Assembly (NCBI RefSeq): GCF_005503695.1
Contig: NZ_SCMU01000001.1
Coordinates: 62,001-126,000 of the forward strand
Length of the DNA stretch: 64,000 nt
From: Sphingopyxis sp. 2PD
GTDB taxonomy: Bacteria > Pseudomonadota > Alphaproteobacteria > Sphingomonadales > Sphingomonadaceae
Direction: 5' to 3'
Shown: piece by piece, positions 7,589 to 17,944 of the stretch
How positions within the stretch are numbered: position 1 is the first letter of the stretch
Layout of the letters: every line of letters begins with the position of its first letter
Program-made: the position numbers and the translations under genes
Notes under the pieces: generated by a model
Databases searched by the model: none
What the model saw: only the letters and a program-made list of their open reading frames with translations
Told to the model about the DNA's origin: nothing

Positions 7589-9775
7589 TCAATAGGCCAG
7601 GTCGAGCGCGATGCCGACGGTCCGCGGCTGAAGCGGCGAAATGCCAAGGAAGCTCGGCTGATTGAGCCCGTTGGCAAAGGTCGACCGCGCCATCTCACCC
7701 TGATTGTCGAGCAGATTGCGGGCATAGGCACGCAATGTCCAGTGATCGCCCACGGTGATCGAGGCGTTGAGATCGACCGAGGTATAGGGCTTGGCGGTCG
7801 CGACCAGCGGATCGCTTTCGACCAGCGACAGCCGGTTGCTGGCGTGGCGGATGCCGGCACCAAAGCTGCCCTTGTTGCCGCCGCCCAGCTCGAATTCATA
7901 ATCGGCGCGCAGCGCGCCGCTGAATTTCGGTACCGCGGGCAGGCGGTCGCCCTTCACGCCGCTGATTTCGGGCACATCCTCGCTCAACCCCGCGTCGGTA
8001 TAGCTGCCGGTCGCGCTGATCGTCAGGCCGGGGGATGGACGCAGCGCAAAGCTGCCCTCAATCCCCTTGCTCCGCGCCTTGCCGCCGTTCGCACCGCCCG
8101 ACACGCCGCCGAACGAACGCACGACCTGGATGTCGGTCCAGTCCATCAGGAACAGCGCGACATCGACCGAAACCATGCGGTCGGCAAAGTCGGACTTCAA
8201 CCCGACTTCATAGTTCTTCATGCGGTCGGCATCGACCGTCGGGGGGACGTTCGGAACGATGACGTTCGGTCCGCCGGGGCGATAGCCCGTCGCGAGGCGC
8301 GCATAGAGCATGGCGTCATCGTTGATGTGGAATTGCGGGCTGATCGAATAGGTGAAGACGCTTTCCGCCGATGTGCCGGGATCATCGGCTTGGGGTACGA
8401 TCGCCCCCGAGCTGATCTGGCGGAACGTCTGCTTGTTGCGCGCCCAGCGCAGGCCGCCGGTGATTTCGAACTGGTCGCTGAGCTTGAAGGTGCCGTTCCC
8501 GAAGATCGCATATTCCTTGTATGTCGCGGGCAGCCCGACGATCGCCAGCGGATCGAGCCCGGGGATCGGATTGCCGGCCATGTCGAACGAGCGAACCAGC
8601 TGTGCATTGCTGGTGGTTTCGTCGGTGAAAAAGCCGCCGATCAGCCATTCGAACCGTCCGCCGCTCGGCGAAGCAAGCCGCAGTTCCTGCGTCCATTTCT
8701 TGAGGCCGAGGTCGAGCGAGAACGGCGTGATGCCCGGCGGGACCGCGCCGCCGGTCAGCAGCGGGAACAGCACGCCAAAGGCATAGCTCGCATCCTGCAC
8801 CTGCGCGCTCTGCGTCTTGCTGTACGTCGTCGCCGACGTCAGGATCGCGGCGCCGAAATCATAGTCGAGCGTTGCCGAATAATAGTCGAGATCGACGTCG
8901 AAGGATTCGGGAACGAAATTGTTGAACGACCGACCGTCACCCAACCGCTGTCCGGTCAGGTCGGCGGCGTAGAGGGCGTTGCCCTCGGAATCGAGCGACT
9001 GCCAGATCCCGGCCAGCTTCACGCTGAATTCGGGCGTCGGCGTCCACAGCAGCGCCGCGCGGCCGCCGCGCTGTTCATAATCATTCTGGTCCTTCAGCGC
9101 GGCATTGTTGACGCTGTCGACCCAGCCTGGGGTGCTGCGCCAGGCGAAGCTGCCGCTCACCGCCAGTTTGTCCTGCACGATCGGCACATTGACCATCACC
9201 TGCGCGCCCCAGCCGAGCCCGTCGCCACCCTTGATCGCGAAACCTTCAACCCCCGCCTTGACGCTGAAGGCATTGGTGTTCGGCTGGACCGTGACATATT
9301 TCACTAGGCCGCCGATCGAGCTGGCGCCATAAAGCGTACCCTGCGGCCCTTTCAGTACCTCGATCCGTTCGAGATCATAGGGCATCAGGTCGATCGTGAA
9401 TGCCCCGGCGCGGTTGTAGATCGCGCTCGATCCCACCGGTGCGTCATCCAGATAGATGCCGACGGTCTGGCTCGAGTTCAGCGGCGCAACGCCGCGCAGC
9501 GTGATCGTCGTCTGGCCGGGCGTGCCGCTGTTGCTGACATTCATGCCGGGGACGTAACCGGCATAATCGACCAGCGACGCCGAGCCCTGTTGCTGAAGCT
9601 CCTCACCGTTCACGACGGCGATCGCAATCGGCACGTCCTGGACATTCTGGACGCGCTTTTGCGCGGTCACGACGATTTCGCCCGCCGCCTCGAGCGCGCC
9701 CGGTTCCTGCGCCTGCGCAGGCATCGCGGCGATCATTGCGGCAATGCTTGTAGCGAAATAAAGTCCTTTGTTCAT
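7589..9775 (-). CDS. TonB-dependent outer membrane receptor of the D-peptide locus
   Basis: The 728-residue protein has a signal peptide ending AMPAQA, a TonB-box-like start (GEIVVTAQKR), a plug domain (about 40-155, with DVPIAIAVVNGEELQ and YLDDAPVG) and a C-terminal beta-barrel ending in an aromatic residue (ALDLAY). Such receptors import bulky solutes across the outer membrane. It is the second gene of the operon, directly behind the Tat-exported dipeptidase, with 4 bases between the two genes. Its likely ligands are peptides or peptidoglycan-like fragments handled by the enzymes around it, but siderophore-type ligands cannot be excluded from sequence alone. Confidence 0.92.
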   Translation of the reverse strand: MNKGLYFATSIAAMIAAMPAQAQEPGALEAAGEIVVTAQKRVQNVQDVPIAIAVVNGEELQQQGSASLVDYAGYVPGMNVSNSGTPGQTTITLRGVAPLNSSQTVGIYLDDAPVGSSAIYNRAGAFTIDLMPYDLERIEVLKGPQGTLYGASSIGGLVKYVTVQPNTNAFSVKAGVEGFAIKGGDGLGWGAQVMVNVPIVQDKLAVSGSFAWRSTPGWVDSVNNAALKDQNDYEQRGGRAALLWTPTPEFSVKLAGIWQSLDSEGNALYAADLTGQRLGDGRSFNNFVPESFDVDLDYYSATLDYDFGAAILTSATTYSKTQSAQVQDASYAFGVLFPLLTGGAVPPGITPFSLDLGLKKWTQELRLASPSGGRFEWLIGGFFTDETTSNAQLVRSFDMAGNPIPGLDPLAIVGLPATYKEYAIFGNGTFKLSDQFEITGGLRWARNKQTFRQISSGAIVPQADDPGTSAESVFTYSISPQFHINDDAMLYARLATGYRPGGPNVIVPNVPPTVDADRMKNYEVGLKSDFADRMVSVDVALFLMDWTDIQVVRSFGGVSGGANGGKARSKGIEGSFALRPSPGLTISATGSYTDAGLSEDVPEISGVKGDRLPAVPKFSGALRADYEFELGGGNKGSFGAGIRHASNRLSLVESDPLVATAKPYTSVDLNASITVGDHWTLRAYARNLLDNQGEMARSTFANGLNQPSFLGISPLQPRTVGIALDLAY

Positions 9776-9779
9776 TGTC

Positions 9780-10922
9780 TTACCCCCAGACTTGCGCCAG
9801 CAGGCGGCGGAAATTGCCCCCCAACACGGCGGTGATGTTGTCGTTTGAATAGCCGCGGCGGATCAGCTCCTCAGTCAGGTCAAAGACCTTCAGAGGATGA
9901 TCGAAACCGTCGATGTCGATCTTGTCGCGAAACGCGTAGCTGCCCTTGTACGCGCCCTTGAGCAGCGCATATTCGTCCGGCTTCATGTCGTCATAGCCGT
10001 GCAGATCGGCGTCCGATCCGATGCCGACATGGTCGATCCCGACCAGTTTGGCGACATGGTCGATATGGTCGGCCATATGCCCGACGTTGGTCGGGTCGGC
10101 GGTGCGGACGAACATCCGCACCCCGGTGATGCCCATCACCCCGCCCTTGGCCGCCAGCGCCTTGATCGCCGCGTCGGTCTTGACGCGCGGATGATCGACC
10201 AGCGCGCGCGCGTTGCTGTGGGTGATTGCGATCGGTCCCTTGGCAATCTCGATCGCGTCGAGGGTCGTCTTGTCGCCGCAATGCGACACGTCGACCAGCA
10301 GGCGCTGCTTTTCCATTTCGGCGATAATCGCGGCGCCATAGTCGCTGATCCCCCCGTCGATCCGTTCGGTACTGCCCGAACCGATCAGATTTTGGCTGTT
10401 ATAGGTCAGCTGCGCGCAGCGCAGGCCAAGGCGGCGGAAAAGCGCGACATCCTCGATCTTTTCAAAATGCTCGGCATTCTGGATGCCCATGATGACGGCG
10501 CATTTCTTGTCGGCCTTCGCACGATCGAGATCGGCGACGCCATCGACCAGCGTGAACACATGGCTGTTACGCCCCGCGAAACCCTGCCACCCCGCCAGAA
10601 AGGTCAGCGCCTGTTGCTTCGCGTCCGGGCCGCCGAGGCCATAGGCATTGTGAAAGCCGGTGATGCCGCTGGCGCGAAACTCTGCGGCTTCGGCATCGGT
10701 CAGCCGGTGCGCGACATAATCCTCGGCCAAAGTGATCTTGAGCGGCGCCAGCATGTCGATGACAAGCGACCGCGCGACGAGGTCGACCGCGCGGCGCGTG
10801 TAAACACGGCCCGGTGCGGCAGCGAACGCATAGCTCCCCCTGTTCACCATCGGCGCAGACAAGGCGGCGCCGACCGCGCCGGCGATGACCGCGCGGCGCG
10901 TTACTGCGAATGACCCCGTCAT
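9780..10922 (-). CDS. Tat-exported M19 dipeptidase homologue lacking the HxD metal motif
   Basis: The 380-residue protein begins with a twin-arginine signal (TRRAVIAGAVGAALSAP, Arg9-Arg10), so it is probably folded with metal before export. Most M19 landmarks are present: DVSHCGDKTT, ITHSNARAL and GIGSDADLHG supply two His and an Asp. The first-strand motif that is normally DxHxD reads VIDMLAPLK (residues 54-62), so two standard metal ligands are missing. It may be a one-metal enzyme or have altered chemistry. The start at 10922 has GGGAGG five bases upstream. It is the first gene of the six-gene operon, directly downstream of the promoter at 10958-10985. Confidence 0.88.
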   Translation of the reverse strand: MTGSFAVTRRAVIAGAVGAALSAPMVNRGSYAFAAAPGRVYTRRAVDLVARSLVIDMLAPLKITLAEDYVAHRLTDAEAAEFRASGITGFHNAYGLGGPDAKQQALTFLAGWQGFAGRNSHVFTLVDGVADLDRAKADKKCAVIMGIQNAEHFEKIEDVALFRRLGLRCAQLTYNSQNLIGSGSTERIDGGISDYGAAIIAEMEKQRLLVDVSHCGDKTTLDAIEIAKGPIAITHSNARALVDHPRVKTDAAIKALAAKGGVMGITGVRMFVRTADPTNVGHMADHIDHVAKLVGIDHVGIGSDADLHGYDDMKPDEYALLKGAYKGSYAFRDKIDIDGFDHPLKVFDLTEELIRRGYSNDNITAVLGGNFRRLLAQVWG

Positions 10923-10957
10923 TCCAGCCTCCCTCTCAACTAAATTTCAATATGACG

Positions 10958-10985
10958 ACTATTGTCCTAATCAGAAAATTGTCAA
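10958..10985 (-). promoter_or_regulatory. Promoter A of the dipeptidase-receptor operon
   Basis: On the minus strand TTGACA (10985-10980) is followed after 16 bases by AATAGT (10963-10958). It lies about 35 bases upstream of the M19 start. The -35 box and most of the spacer form a block that is nearly identical to promoter B at 14089-14116 (19 of 21 positions, 10965-10985 against 14096-14116). Conservation of a spacer is not expected of a plain promoter and suggests an operator. Confidence 0.6.
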
Positions 10986-10998
10986 CCCATTTAGGACA
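10963..10998. promoter_or_regulatory. Inverted repeat flanking the -35 box of promoter A
   Basis: TGTCCTAA (10963-10970) and TTAGGACA (10991-10998) are perfect 8-bp inverted arms 20 bases apart, with the TTGACA box between them. The right arm belongs to a second block (10981-10999) that matches 14072-14090 at 15 of 19 positions. It is a likely binding site for the regulator encoded at 14136, acting at promoter A. Confidence 0.5.
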
Positions 10999-11010
10999 TG
11001 AAATTGTCAT

Positions 11011-12015
11011 CTATCCCCAAATTTCTGCCGGACAATGGATCATCCCGCCGCGATATTCGACACCGGGCGTCCGATCGCGCGCCAGAAAGGTTGGGCCGTC
11101 GAGGTCGACGATGTCACACAGCTGGCCGAGTACGAACGACGGGGCCATCGACAGGCTGGTGCCCATCATGTTGCCGACCATCACGTCGAGCCCCAGCTTG
11201 CGCGACTGCCGCGCGATCGCCAGCCCCTCGGTCAGCCCGCCACATTTATCGAGCTTGATATTGACGACATCGAAGCGCCCCACCAGCGTCGCGGTATCGG
11301 CGAGCGTCACCGCGCTTTCGTCGGCGACAAAGGGCAAAGGCCGTTTCAGTCCGTCGAGATCGGCCTCGTGCCCGCGCTTGAGCGGCTGTTCGAGCTGCGC
11401 GACGCGGGTCTGGACCAGCACCGGCAGCAGCTCGGCCAGCGTGGCAATGTCATAGCCCTGGTTCGCATCGACCCCGATCCACGCATGCGGGCGCGCGGTG
11501 CGGATCGCGACAATCCGGGCGATGTCGTCACTGAGGTCGCCGGTCAGCTTGACCTTGATCGGCGCCTCCGGATCGATCGCCAGCGCCGCTTTCGCCATAT
11601 TGCCCGCGCTGTCGGCGCCAATCGTCAATGTCGAGGGTAGCGCGCGCGGCGGCTTCAGTCCGGCCAGTTCCCACACCGGGCGCCCCGCCTGCTTCGCCTC
11701 CAGATCCCAATAGGCACAGTCGAGCGCGTTGCGCGCGCCGCCCGGCGGCAGCAGCTGCTGCAAATCGGCGCGCGTCGCGCCGCGCTCGATCACGCCGCGC
11801 ACCCGCGTCGCTTCGGCCAGCATATGGTCGATGTCGTCGCCCAGATAATAGACCCCCGCCCCCTCGCCGCGCCCGACATGCGTGCCGTCGGACAGCTCGG
11901 CGACGAGCAGCGCGGTTTCGGTGAAGACATGCCCCGAAATGCGGAACGGCTGGTGGTAGGGAAACCGCTCGACCCGAAGGTCGAGCGTCAGTTCCTGCGT
12001 CATTTGCGTCGCCAT
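11011..12015 (-). CDS. dgcA: Enolase-superfamily epimerase, DgcA-like N-acetyl-D-Glu racemase or L-Ala-D/L-Glu epimerase
   Basis: The 334-residue protein has the muconate-lactonizing-enzyme fold. The KxK acid/base pair is Lys154-Lys156 (IKVKL). Metal ligands are Asp183 (VDANQGY), Glu209 (LEQP) and Asp232 (ADESA), and Lys254 or Lys257 in NIKLDKCGG is the second-face base. This residue set is that of dipeptide epimerases. With a DgcN homologue in the locus, N-acetyl-D-Glu racemase activity is an equally good assignment. The start at 12015 (ATG) overlaps the preceding stop by one base (TGATG) and lacks its own ribosome site, so it is probably translationally coupled. An ATG at 12003 is an alternative. 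There is no signal peptide, so it acts in the cytoplasm. Confidence 0.85.
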   Translation of the reverse strand: MATQMTQELTLDLRVERFPYHQPFRISGHVFTETALLVAELSDGTHVGRGEGAGVYYLGDDIDHMLAEATRVRGVIERGATRADLQQLLPPGGARNALDCAYWDLEAKQAGRPVWELAGLKPPRALPSTLTIGADSAGNMAKAALAIDPEAPIKVKLTGDLSDDIARIVAIRTARPHAWIGVDANQGYDIATLAELLPVLVQTRVAQLEQPLKRGHEADLDGLKRPLPFVADESAVTLADTATLVGRFDVVNIKLDKCGGLTEGLAIARQSRKLGLDVMVGNMMGTSLSMAPSFVLGQLCDIVDLDGPTFLARDRTPGVEYRGGMIHCPAEIWG

Positions 12016-13994
12016 CAATACACCATGTCAAAGCCATAGAGGTTGAAGGCGAGTGTCACCCACACCAGCACCAGCGCCGCGAGCAGCAGCAGCACCGCGC
12101 CAAGCTTCATCGTCCAGCGGCGCTTGTCTTTGATCGTCAGCCACAGGTGCCAGCCCGCGGTTGCCAGCAGGCCGAACGAGGCCACCGGGGTCAGGATACG
12201 CAGCAGATGGATCAGCCAGTCGAGCGGACCGCCGAGGCTACCGATATCGGCTGAGAAAGCGGCGATCAGTCCGAGCCAACCTGCCAGCGCCGCCAGCACC
12301 AGCCACGCAAAGATGCGCGACAAGCGGTAGGCGCGGCGCGATTTCCCTTCGAGCGCAAAAACGGCCTTGAAGCTGCGCCGCACCAGCGCCCGCACCGGCC
12401 ACGCCAGCGCCGCGAGCAGGACAATGCCAAGCGCCGCGATCAGTGCCGGGGTCAGCCAGGCGGCATTGACGCCCGCCGGAGCGGGTTCGAACACCATGAA
12501 CGGCGATCCGGCATCGACGCTGAAGCGTACCACTCGGCCGTCCTTCACTTCGGCGGCAAGGCGTTCGCCAGTGCCGCGGTCGCGCCACACGAACGGTTCA
12601 ACCTCGACCCAGTCGCGCGCACCGGCGCCGAGGCCGTCGAGCGCGGGGAAGGTGATCTTGCCGTCTTCGGTCAAAGAGATGGTGGCCTGCCCGAGCAGCC
12701 CGAGCAGGCTCATGAAGTTGGTGAAGGATCCGCGGCTGCTGACATAATTGCCGACCATCATCTGCGCGTGCTCGCTCGCGGTCTTGGCATCGACCTGCCC
12801 CGCCTTGTCCTCGCCGGGCAGATAGCGATCGGCGAATTTGTGGAACAACGCGCTGCGTATCGCGCCCGCATCGCCCTGCTTCCCGGCGCTGTTCATCGAC
12901 ACATAGACGCCGATGTCATCTTCGGGGAACAGCCACAGATAGGAGTGGAACCAGACCGTATCGCCGCCATGCGCGATCGCGCGCCGACCGTTGACCCATT
13001 GTTCATAGAAACCAAGCGCCATGCTGTTGAGCGGGCCGACACCAGGCGCCTTGAAATCATGCATTTGCTTCGCGGTCTCGGGCTTCAGCAGACCGGCGCC
13101 GTCATTGAGATGCGCGATCATGAATTTGGCCATATCGGCGCCACTCGCCGACAGGCTGCCTGCGGGTCCGGGGATGACGATCTCGAACGGCTTCGCCTTT
13201 TGCGTGATGTCGGGATAGCCCTTGGCCATATGCGGCGCGAGGCGCGCGGGCAGCGGCTGCCGGAACGTCGAATGATTCATCCCTAGCGGCTTGAAGATGT
13301 GATTTTCGATATAGTTATCGAATGGCTCGCCGCTCACCCGCTCGACGATATAGCCCGCCAGCGCAGTTGCGTAATTGGAATAAGCAGGGGTGGTTCCGGG
13401 GGCAAATACCCGCTCGGGCAGCGCCAGCGGCATCTGCTGCTTCAACGTCATCACCGCCTTGGGATCGCTGCTGATCAGGTGACGCACCGACTCTTCGAAC
13501 CCCGGGGTATGGGTCATGATGTTGCGCATCGTGACCGGCTTGCCCTCAAAGGGCGGGATCTTGAAATCGAGATAGGCGTTCACATCCTTGTCGAGGTCGA
13601 TCTTGCCCGCCTCGACCTGTTGCATCACCGCGGTCCAGGTCAGCAGTTTCGACACCGATCCGGGGCGGAACATCGTCGTTTCGGGGAGCACCGGCGCGCG
13701 CTTGGCAACATCGGCAAAGCCATAGCCTTTTTGCAGCACGACCTGGTTACCGCGCACGACGACGACCACCGCGCCGGGGATGCGCGCGCGTTCAAGCGCA
13801 TAGGGCAGATAGCCGTCCATCCACGCTTCCAGGTCCGCTGCATCGAGCGTAACCGGCGCCTTCGGCGTGGCAGGACTGACCACGGCGGCTGTTTCGACTT
13901 TCTTCGCCGTCGGTGCGGGCAGCGGCCCCTGCGCCGCCAGCGGCAGCGCGGCGAGCGCCGCCAATCCGATCATCGCCTTGCGGATGAAACGCAT
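12015..13994 (-). CDS. Class C serine hydrolase with C-terminal membrane domain
   Basis: The 659-residue protein has a signal peptide (about 1-21) and a beta-lactamase-fold domain with Ser113-x-x-Lys116 (PGSVSKLL), YSN as the Y-x-N motif and HGGDT as the third box. Residues from about 520 form four or more hydrophobic segments, the last near the C-terminus (AVLLLLAALVLVWVTLAF). The catalytic domain is therefore tethered in the periplasm. I chose the ATG at 13994 (GGGGAAAGTG upstream) over an upstream start at 14069 that would run into the promoter. It is first in a two-gene operon with the epimerase, driven by promoter B. The likely role is trimming D-residue-containing peptides, which is an inference. 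Confidence 0.9.
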   Translation of the reverse strand: MRFIRKAMIGLAALAALPLAAQGPLPAPTAKKVETAAVVSPATPKAPVTLDAADLEAWMDGYLPYALERARIPGAVVVVVRGNQVVLQKGYGFADVAKRAPVLPETTMFRPGSVSKLLTWTAVMQQVEAGKIDLDKDVNAYLDFKIPPFEGKPVTMRNIMTHTPGFEESVRHLISSDPKAVMTLKQQMPLALPERVFAPGTTPAYSNYATALAGYIVERVSGEPFDNYIENHIFKPLGMNHSTFRQPLPARLAPHMAKGYPDITQKAKPFEIVIPGPAGSLSASGADMAKFMIAHLNDGAGLLKPETAKQMHDFKAPGVGPLNSMALGFYEQWVNGRRAIAHGGDTVWFHSYLWLFPEDDIGVYVSMNSAGKQGDAGAIRSALFHKFADRYLPGEDKAGQVDAKTASEHAQMMVGNYVSSRGSFTNFMSLLGLLGQATISLTEDGKITFPALDGLGAGARDWVEVEPFVWRDRGTGERLAAEVKDGRVVRFSVDAGSPFMVFEPAPAGVNAAWLTPALIAALGIVLLAALAWPVRALVRRSFKAVFALEGKSRRAYRLSRIFAWLVLAALAGWLGLIAAFSADIGSLGGPLDWLIHLLRILTPVASFGLLATAGWHLWLTIKDKRRWTMKLGAVLLLLAALVLVWVTLAFNLYGFDMVY

Positions 13995-14071
13995 CACTTT
14001 CCCCTTTTGTCTGGCCCGCCCTGTCTGACCTTGCAGCAAGCGGCGCGACGCCTTACCAAGGGTCAACAACT

Positions 14072-14116
14072 GTTAACCCAATAGGGACATAATGATCCTG
14101 ATTAGAAAATTGTCAA
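14072..14116. promoter_or_regulatory. Regulatory region with two blocks shared with promoter A
   Basis: Block 2 (14072-14090, GTTAACCCAATAGGGACAT) matches 10981-10999 at 15 of 19 positions. Block 1 (14096-14116) matches 10965-10985 at 19 of 21. The order of the blocks is reversed between the two sites. The region lies between the divergent serine hydrolase and XRE-cupin genes, which is the classical place for a site of autoregulation. Confidence 0.55.
14089..14116 (-). promoter_or_regulatory. Promoter B of the serine hydrolase-epimerase operon
   Basis: On the minus strand TTGACA (14116-14111) is followed after 16 bases by CATTAT (14094-14089). The spacing and -35 box are the same as in promoter A. 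The -10 box lies about 95 bases upstream of the start at 13994. Confidence 0.55.
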
Positions 14117-14135
14117 ACATGGAATGGAAATTTTG

Positions 14136-14759
14136 ATGGCGGCGCGTGCGGCCCCACCCACACTCGGCACCGTGATGAAGAGCATTCGCTCGCGAAACGG
14201 CTGGACACTCAAGGAGATGAGCGCGAAATCGGGGATCCCGGTCTCGACGCTGTCAAAGGTCGAACATGACCGGCTGACGCTCAGTTACGACAAGCTCCAG
14301 CAGCTCAGCCAGCGACTCAGCATCCGCATGTCGGACCTGTTCGCCGAGGATGAGGGCGACACCACTCCGCGCGTCACCGGCCGCCGCAGCGTCGGGACGA
14401 TCGATCAAGCGGTGCGCGTCACCACCGACAATTACGATTATCATTACCTCTGCACCGACCTGCGCCAGAAACGGATGATCCCGATCATCACCCGCATCCG
14501 CGCGCACAGCGCGAGCGAGTTTGGCGAGCTGGTCCGCCACCAGGGTGAGGAGTTCATCTATGTCCTGGAAGGCGCGATCGAGATTCACACCGAATTTTAC
14601 GATCCCGTCGCGCTCAAGACCGGCGAAGGCATCTACCTCGATTCGTCGATGGGCCACGCTTATGTCGTCGCCGACGGGTTCGACGAGGCGCTGGTGCTCG
14701 GCGTCTGTTCGAGCGCCGACGACGGACTGATGGATTCGCTGATGAGCCTGCACGGCTGA
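14136..14759 (+). CDS. XRE-family regulator with C-terminal cupin domain
   Basis: The 207-residue protein has an N-terminal helix-turn-helix (about 9-62, with TLKEMSAKSGIPVSTLSKVE) and a C-terminal cupin (about 110-195, with GELVRHQGEEFIYVLEGAIE and a GHAYV strand). Proteins of this layout often sense amino acids or their derivatives through the cupin. I chose the ATG at 14136, which has GGA seven bases upstream; ATG at 14124 is less well placed. It is divergent from the serine hydrolase operon and 19 bases ahead of the D-aminoacylase gene, with which it is probably co-transcribed. The shared sequence blocks at both operon promoters make it the likely regulator of the whole locus. Activator or repressor cannot be decided. 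Confidence 0.9.
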   Translation: MAARAAPPTLGTVMKSIRSRNGWTLKEMSAKSGIPVSTLSKVEHDRLTLSYDKLQQLSQRLSIRMSDLFAEDEGDTTPRVTGRRSVGTIDQAVRVTTDNYDYHYLCTDLRQKRMIPIITRIRAHSASEFGELVRHQGEEFIYVLEGAIEIHTEFYDPVALKTGEGIYLDSSMGHAYVVADGFDEALVLGVCSSADDGLMDSLMSLHG

Positions 14760-14778
14760 TCCCATTCGGAGAAAATTG

Positions 14779-16476
<1,698 letters not shown>

Positions 16477-16625
16477 CCCCGCACTGGCGGCGCCAAAAAA
16501 TGCGTATAACTAAGCTGCTGTTTTGACGCTGGTTTGCATGAACTAGTCCATCGATCCGGCGCGAAAGCGCAAATTCCTTCCAAAAATCGGCTTAAAAGCG
16601 TCGATGCGAGCCCGTTAATTCTCGC

Positions 16626-17762
16626 ATGACCACCAAAGCAACCCCATCGAACGAGCCGGTAGGACGGCTTCTGGATTGGCTGGGACTTCGCCAGGGGCGA
16701 ATCAATCCCGCGGCAGGACGCCCGGCGCCCCCGGACGGTGGCGGCACGCGCGACCTTGCGCAGTTGGCGCGGCATCAGCTGATCGGCACGATCATGGCCT
16801 TTCTGGTCGACAACGACCTCGACGTGTCGCCCGCGAACCTGTTGCTCGCGCATGGCGCCTTTTCGGGGATGAACCCGCCGCTCGCCCGGCAAATTACCGC
16901 GCGGTCGCAATCGCCGGAGGGGATCACGCAGCAATGGCTCAACGAGCTCAGCGAACAGAATAGCGCCCCCGCCGACCACGCCGATCTCGACCGCCTGATG
17001 ACGCGGCTCGAAACCAATCTCGAATCCTTTCATGCCCACGCCAAGGAAGCGCGGAGCGTGACCAGCGATTATGGCACCGAACTCGAACAGCATGTCGACG
17101 ACCTGGAACAGCTCCAGAAAACCGGCCGCATCGTCTCGAGCCTCGCCGATCTTGCGAAGGTCATGCTGGAGCGTACGCGCAAGGCCGAGGACGATATGCG
17201 CAAGAGCGAGGATGAGGCCAAGGCGCTCCGCCGCAGCCTCGAGCGCGCCAAGCGCGACGCCGAGCTCGATTTCCTGACCGGCCTGCCCAACCGCCGCGCG
17301 TTCGAAATCCTGCTCGAACGCCATTACAAGGAAGCCCGCGCCGCTTGCGAACCGCTTAGCGTCGCCTTTTGCGACATCGACGAGTTCAAGAAGGTCAACG
17401 ATCTTCATGGCCATGAAGCCGGTGATCGCGTCATCAAGGCCATCGCCGACACGCTGGCGCGCATTTCCGACGATCGCTGTCACGTTGCCCGTCACGGCGG
17501 TGAGGAATTTGTCATGCTGTTCCGCGGCCTGACCCCGACCCAGGCGGCGCAGCGACTCGACGAGGCGCGCGAAGGTCTGGCCGAACGCCGCCTGATCAAC
17601 CGCAAGACCGACGAGCCGTTCGGGCAGATCACCTTCTCGGGCGGGGTTGCCGACGTCTTTGGTTATGGCGAAACGCGCGGCGCGCTCAAGGCCGCCGACG
17701 ACGCCCTGTACAGAGCGAAAGCGGGCGGTCGCAACCGCATCGAACTCGCCGAACCCAACTGA
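16626..17762 (+). CDS. Diguanylate cyclase (GGDEF domain)
   Basis: The 378-residue protein has an N-terminal helical region of unknown function, a coiled coil (about 165-215, rich in charged residues) and a C-terminal GGDEF domain. The active site reads RHGGEEF, a functional variant, and DFLTGLPNRR and CDIDEFKKVND are intact. The RxxD inhibitory site that usually precedes the active loop is absent (DDRCHVARHGG). It should make cyclic di-GMP in the cytoplasm without that form of product inhibition. There is no membrane segment. It is a single gene between the D-peptide locus and the large TonB receptor. Confidence 0.92.
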   Translation: MTTKATPSNEPVGRLLDWLGLRQGRINPAAGRPAPPDGGGTRDLAQLARHQLIGTIMAFLVDNDLDVSPANLLLAHGAFSGMNPPLARQITARSQSPEGITQQWLNELSEQNSAPADHADLDRLMTRLETNLESFHAHAKEARSVTSDYGTELEQHVDDLEQLQKTGRIVSSLADLAKVMLERTRKAEDDMRKSEDEAKALRRSLERAKRDAELDFLTGLPNRRAFEILLERHYKEARAACEPLSVAFCDIDEFKKVNDLHGHEAGDRVIKAIADTLARISDDRCHVARHGGEEFVMLFRGLTPTQAAQRLDEAREGLAERRLINRKTDEPFGQITFSGGVADVFGYGETRGALKAADDALYRAKAGGRNRIELAEPN

Positions 17763-17790
17763 ACCGGGCTTCCCGCAAGGGGGCGGGACG

Positions 17791-17828
17791 CCGCGGATCA
17801 TCGCGCACCAGAGCGCGACGATCCGCGG
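17791..17828 (+). terminator. Hairpin downstream of the diguanylate cyclase
   Basis: CCGCGGATC-A-TCGCGC (17791-17806) pairs with GCGCGA-C-GATCCGCGG (17813-17828), 15 pairs with one mismatch and a 6-base loop. Only a short ATTT follows, so it is a weak intrinsic terminator or a processing hairpin. Confidence 0.45.
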
Positions 17829-17944
17829 CGATTTCCGTGCATGGCGGCGCGACCGGCGGGCAACGACCGCCACCACCGCCTGTTCCGATGTCGGCAGACC
17901 ACCCCCGGGCACGCACCGAACATCTGAACAAGTCCAATCTAATA

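Noticed and set aside
3821-13994. The two class C serine hydrolases as antibiotic-resistance beta-lactamases
   Set aside because: They lack a KTG box, one has a membrane domain, and the gene context is peptide and D-amino acid processing.
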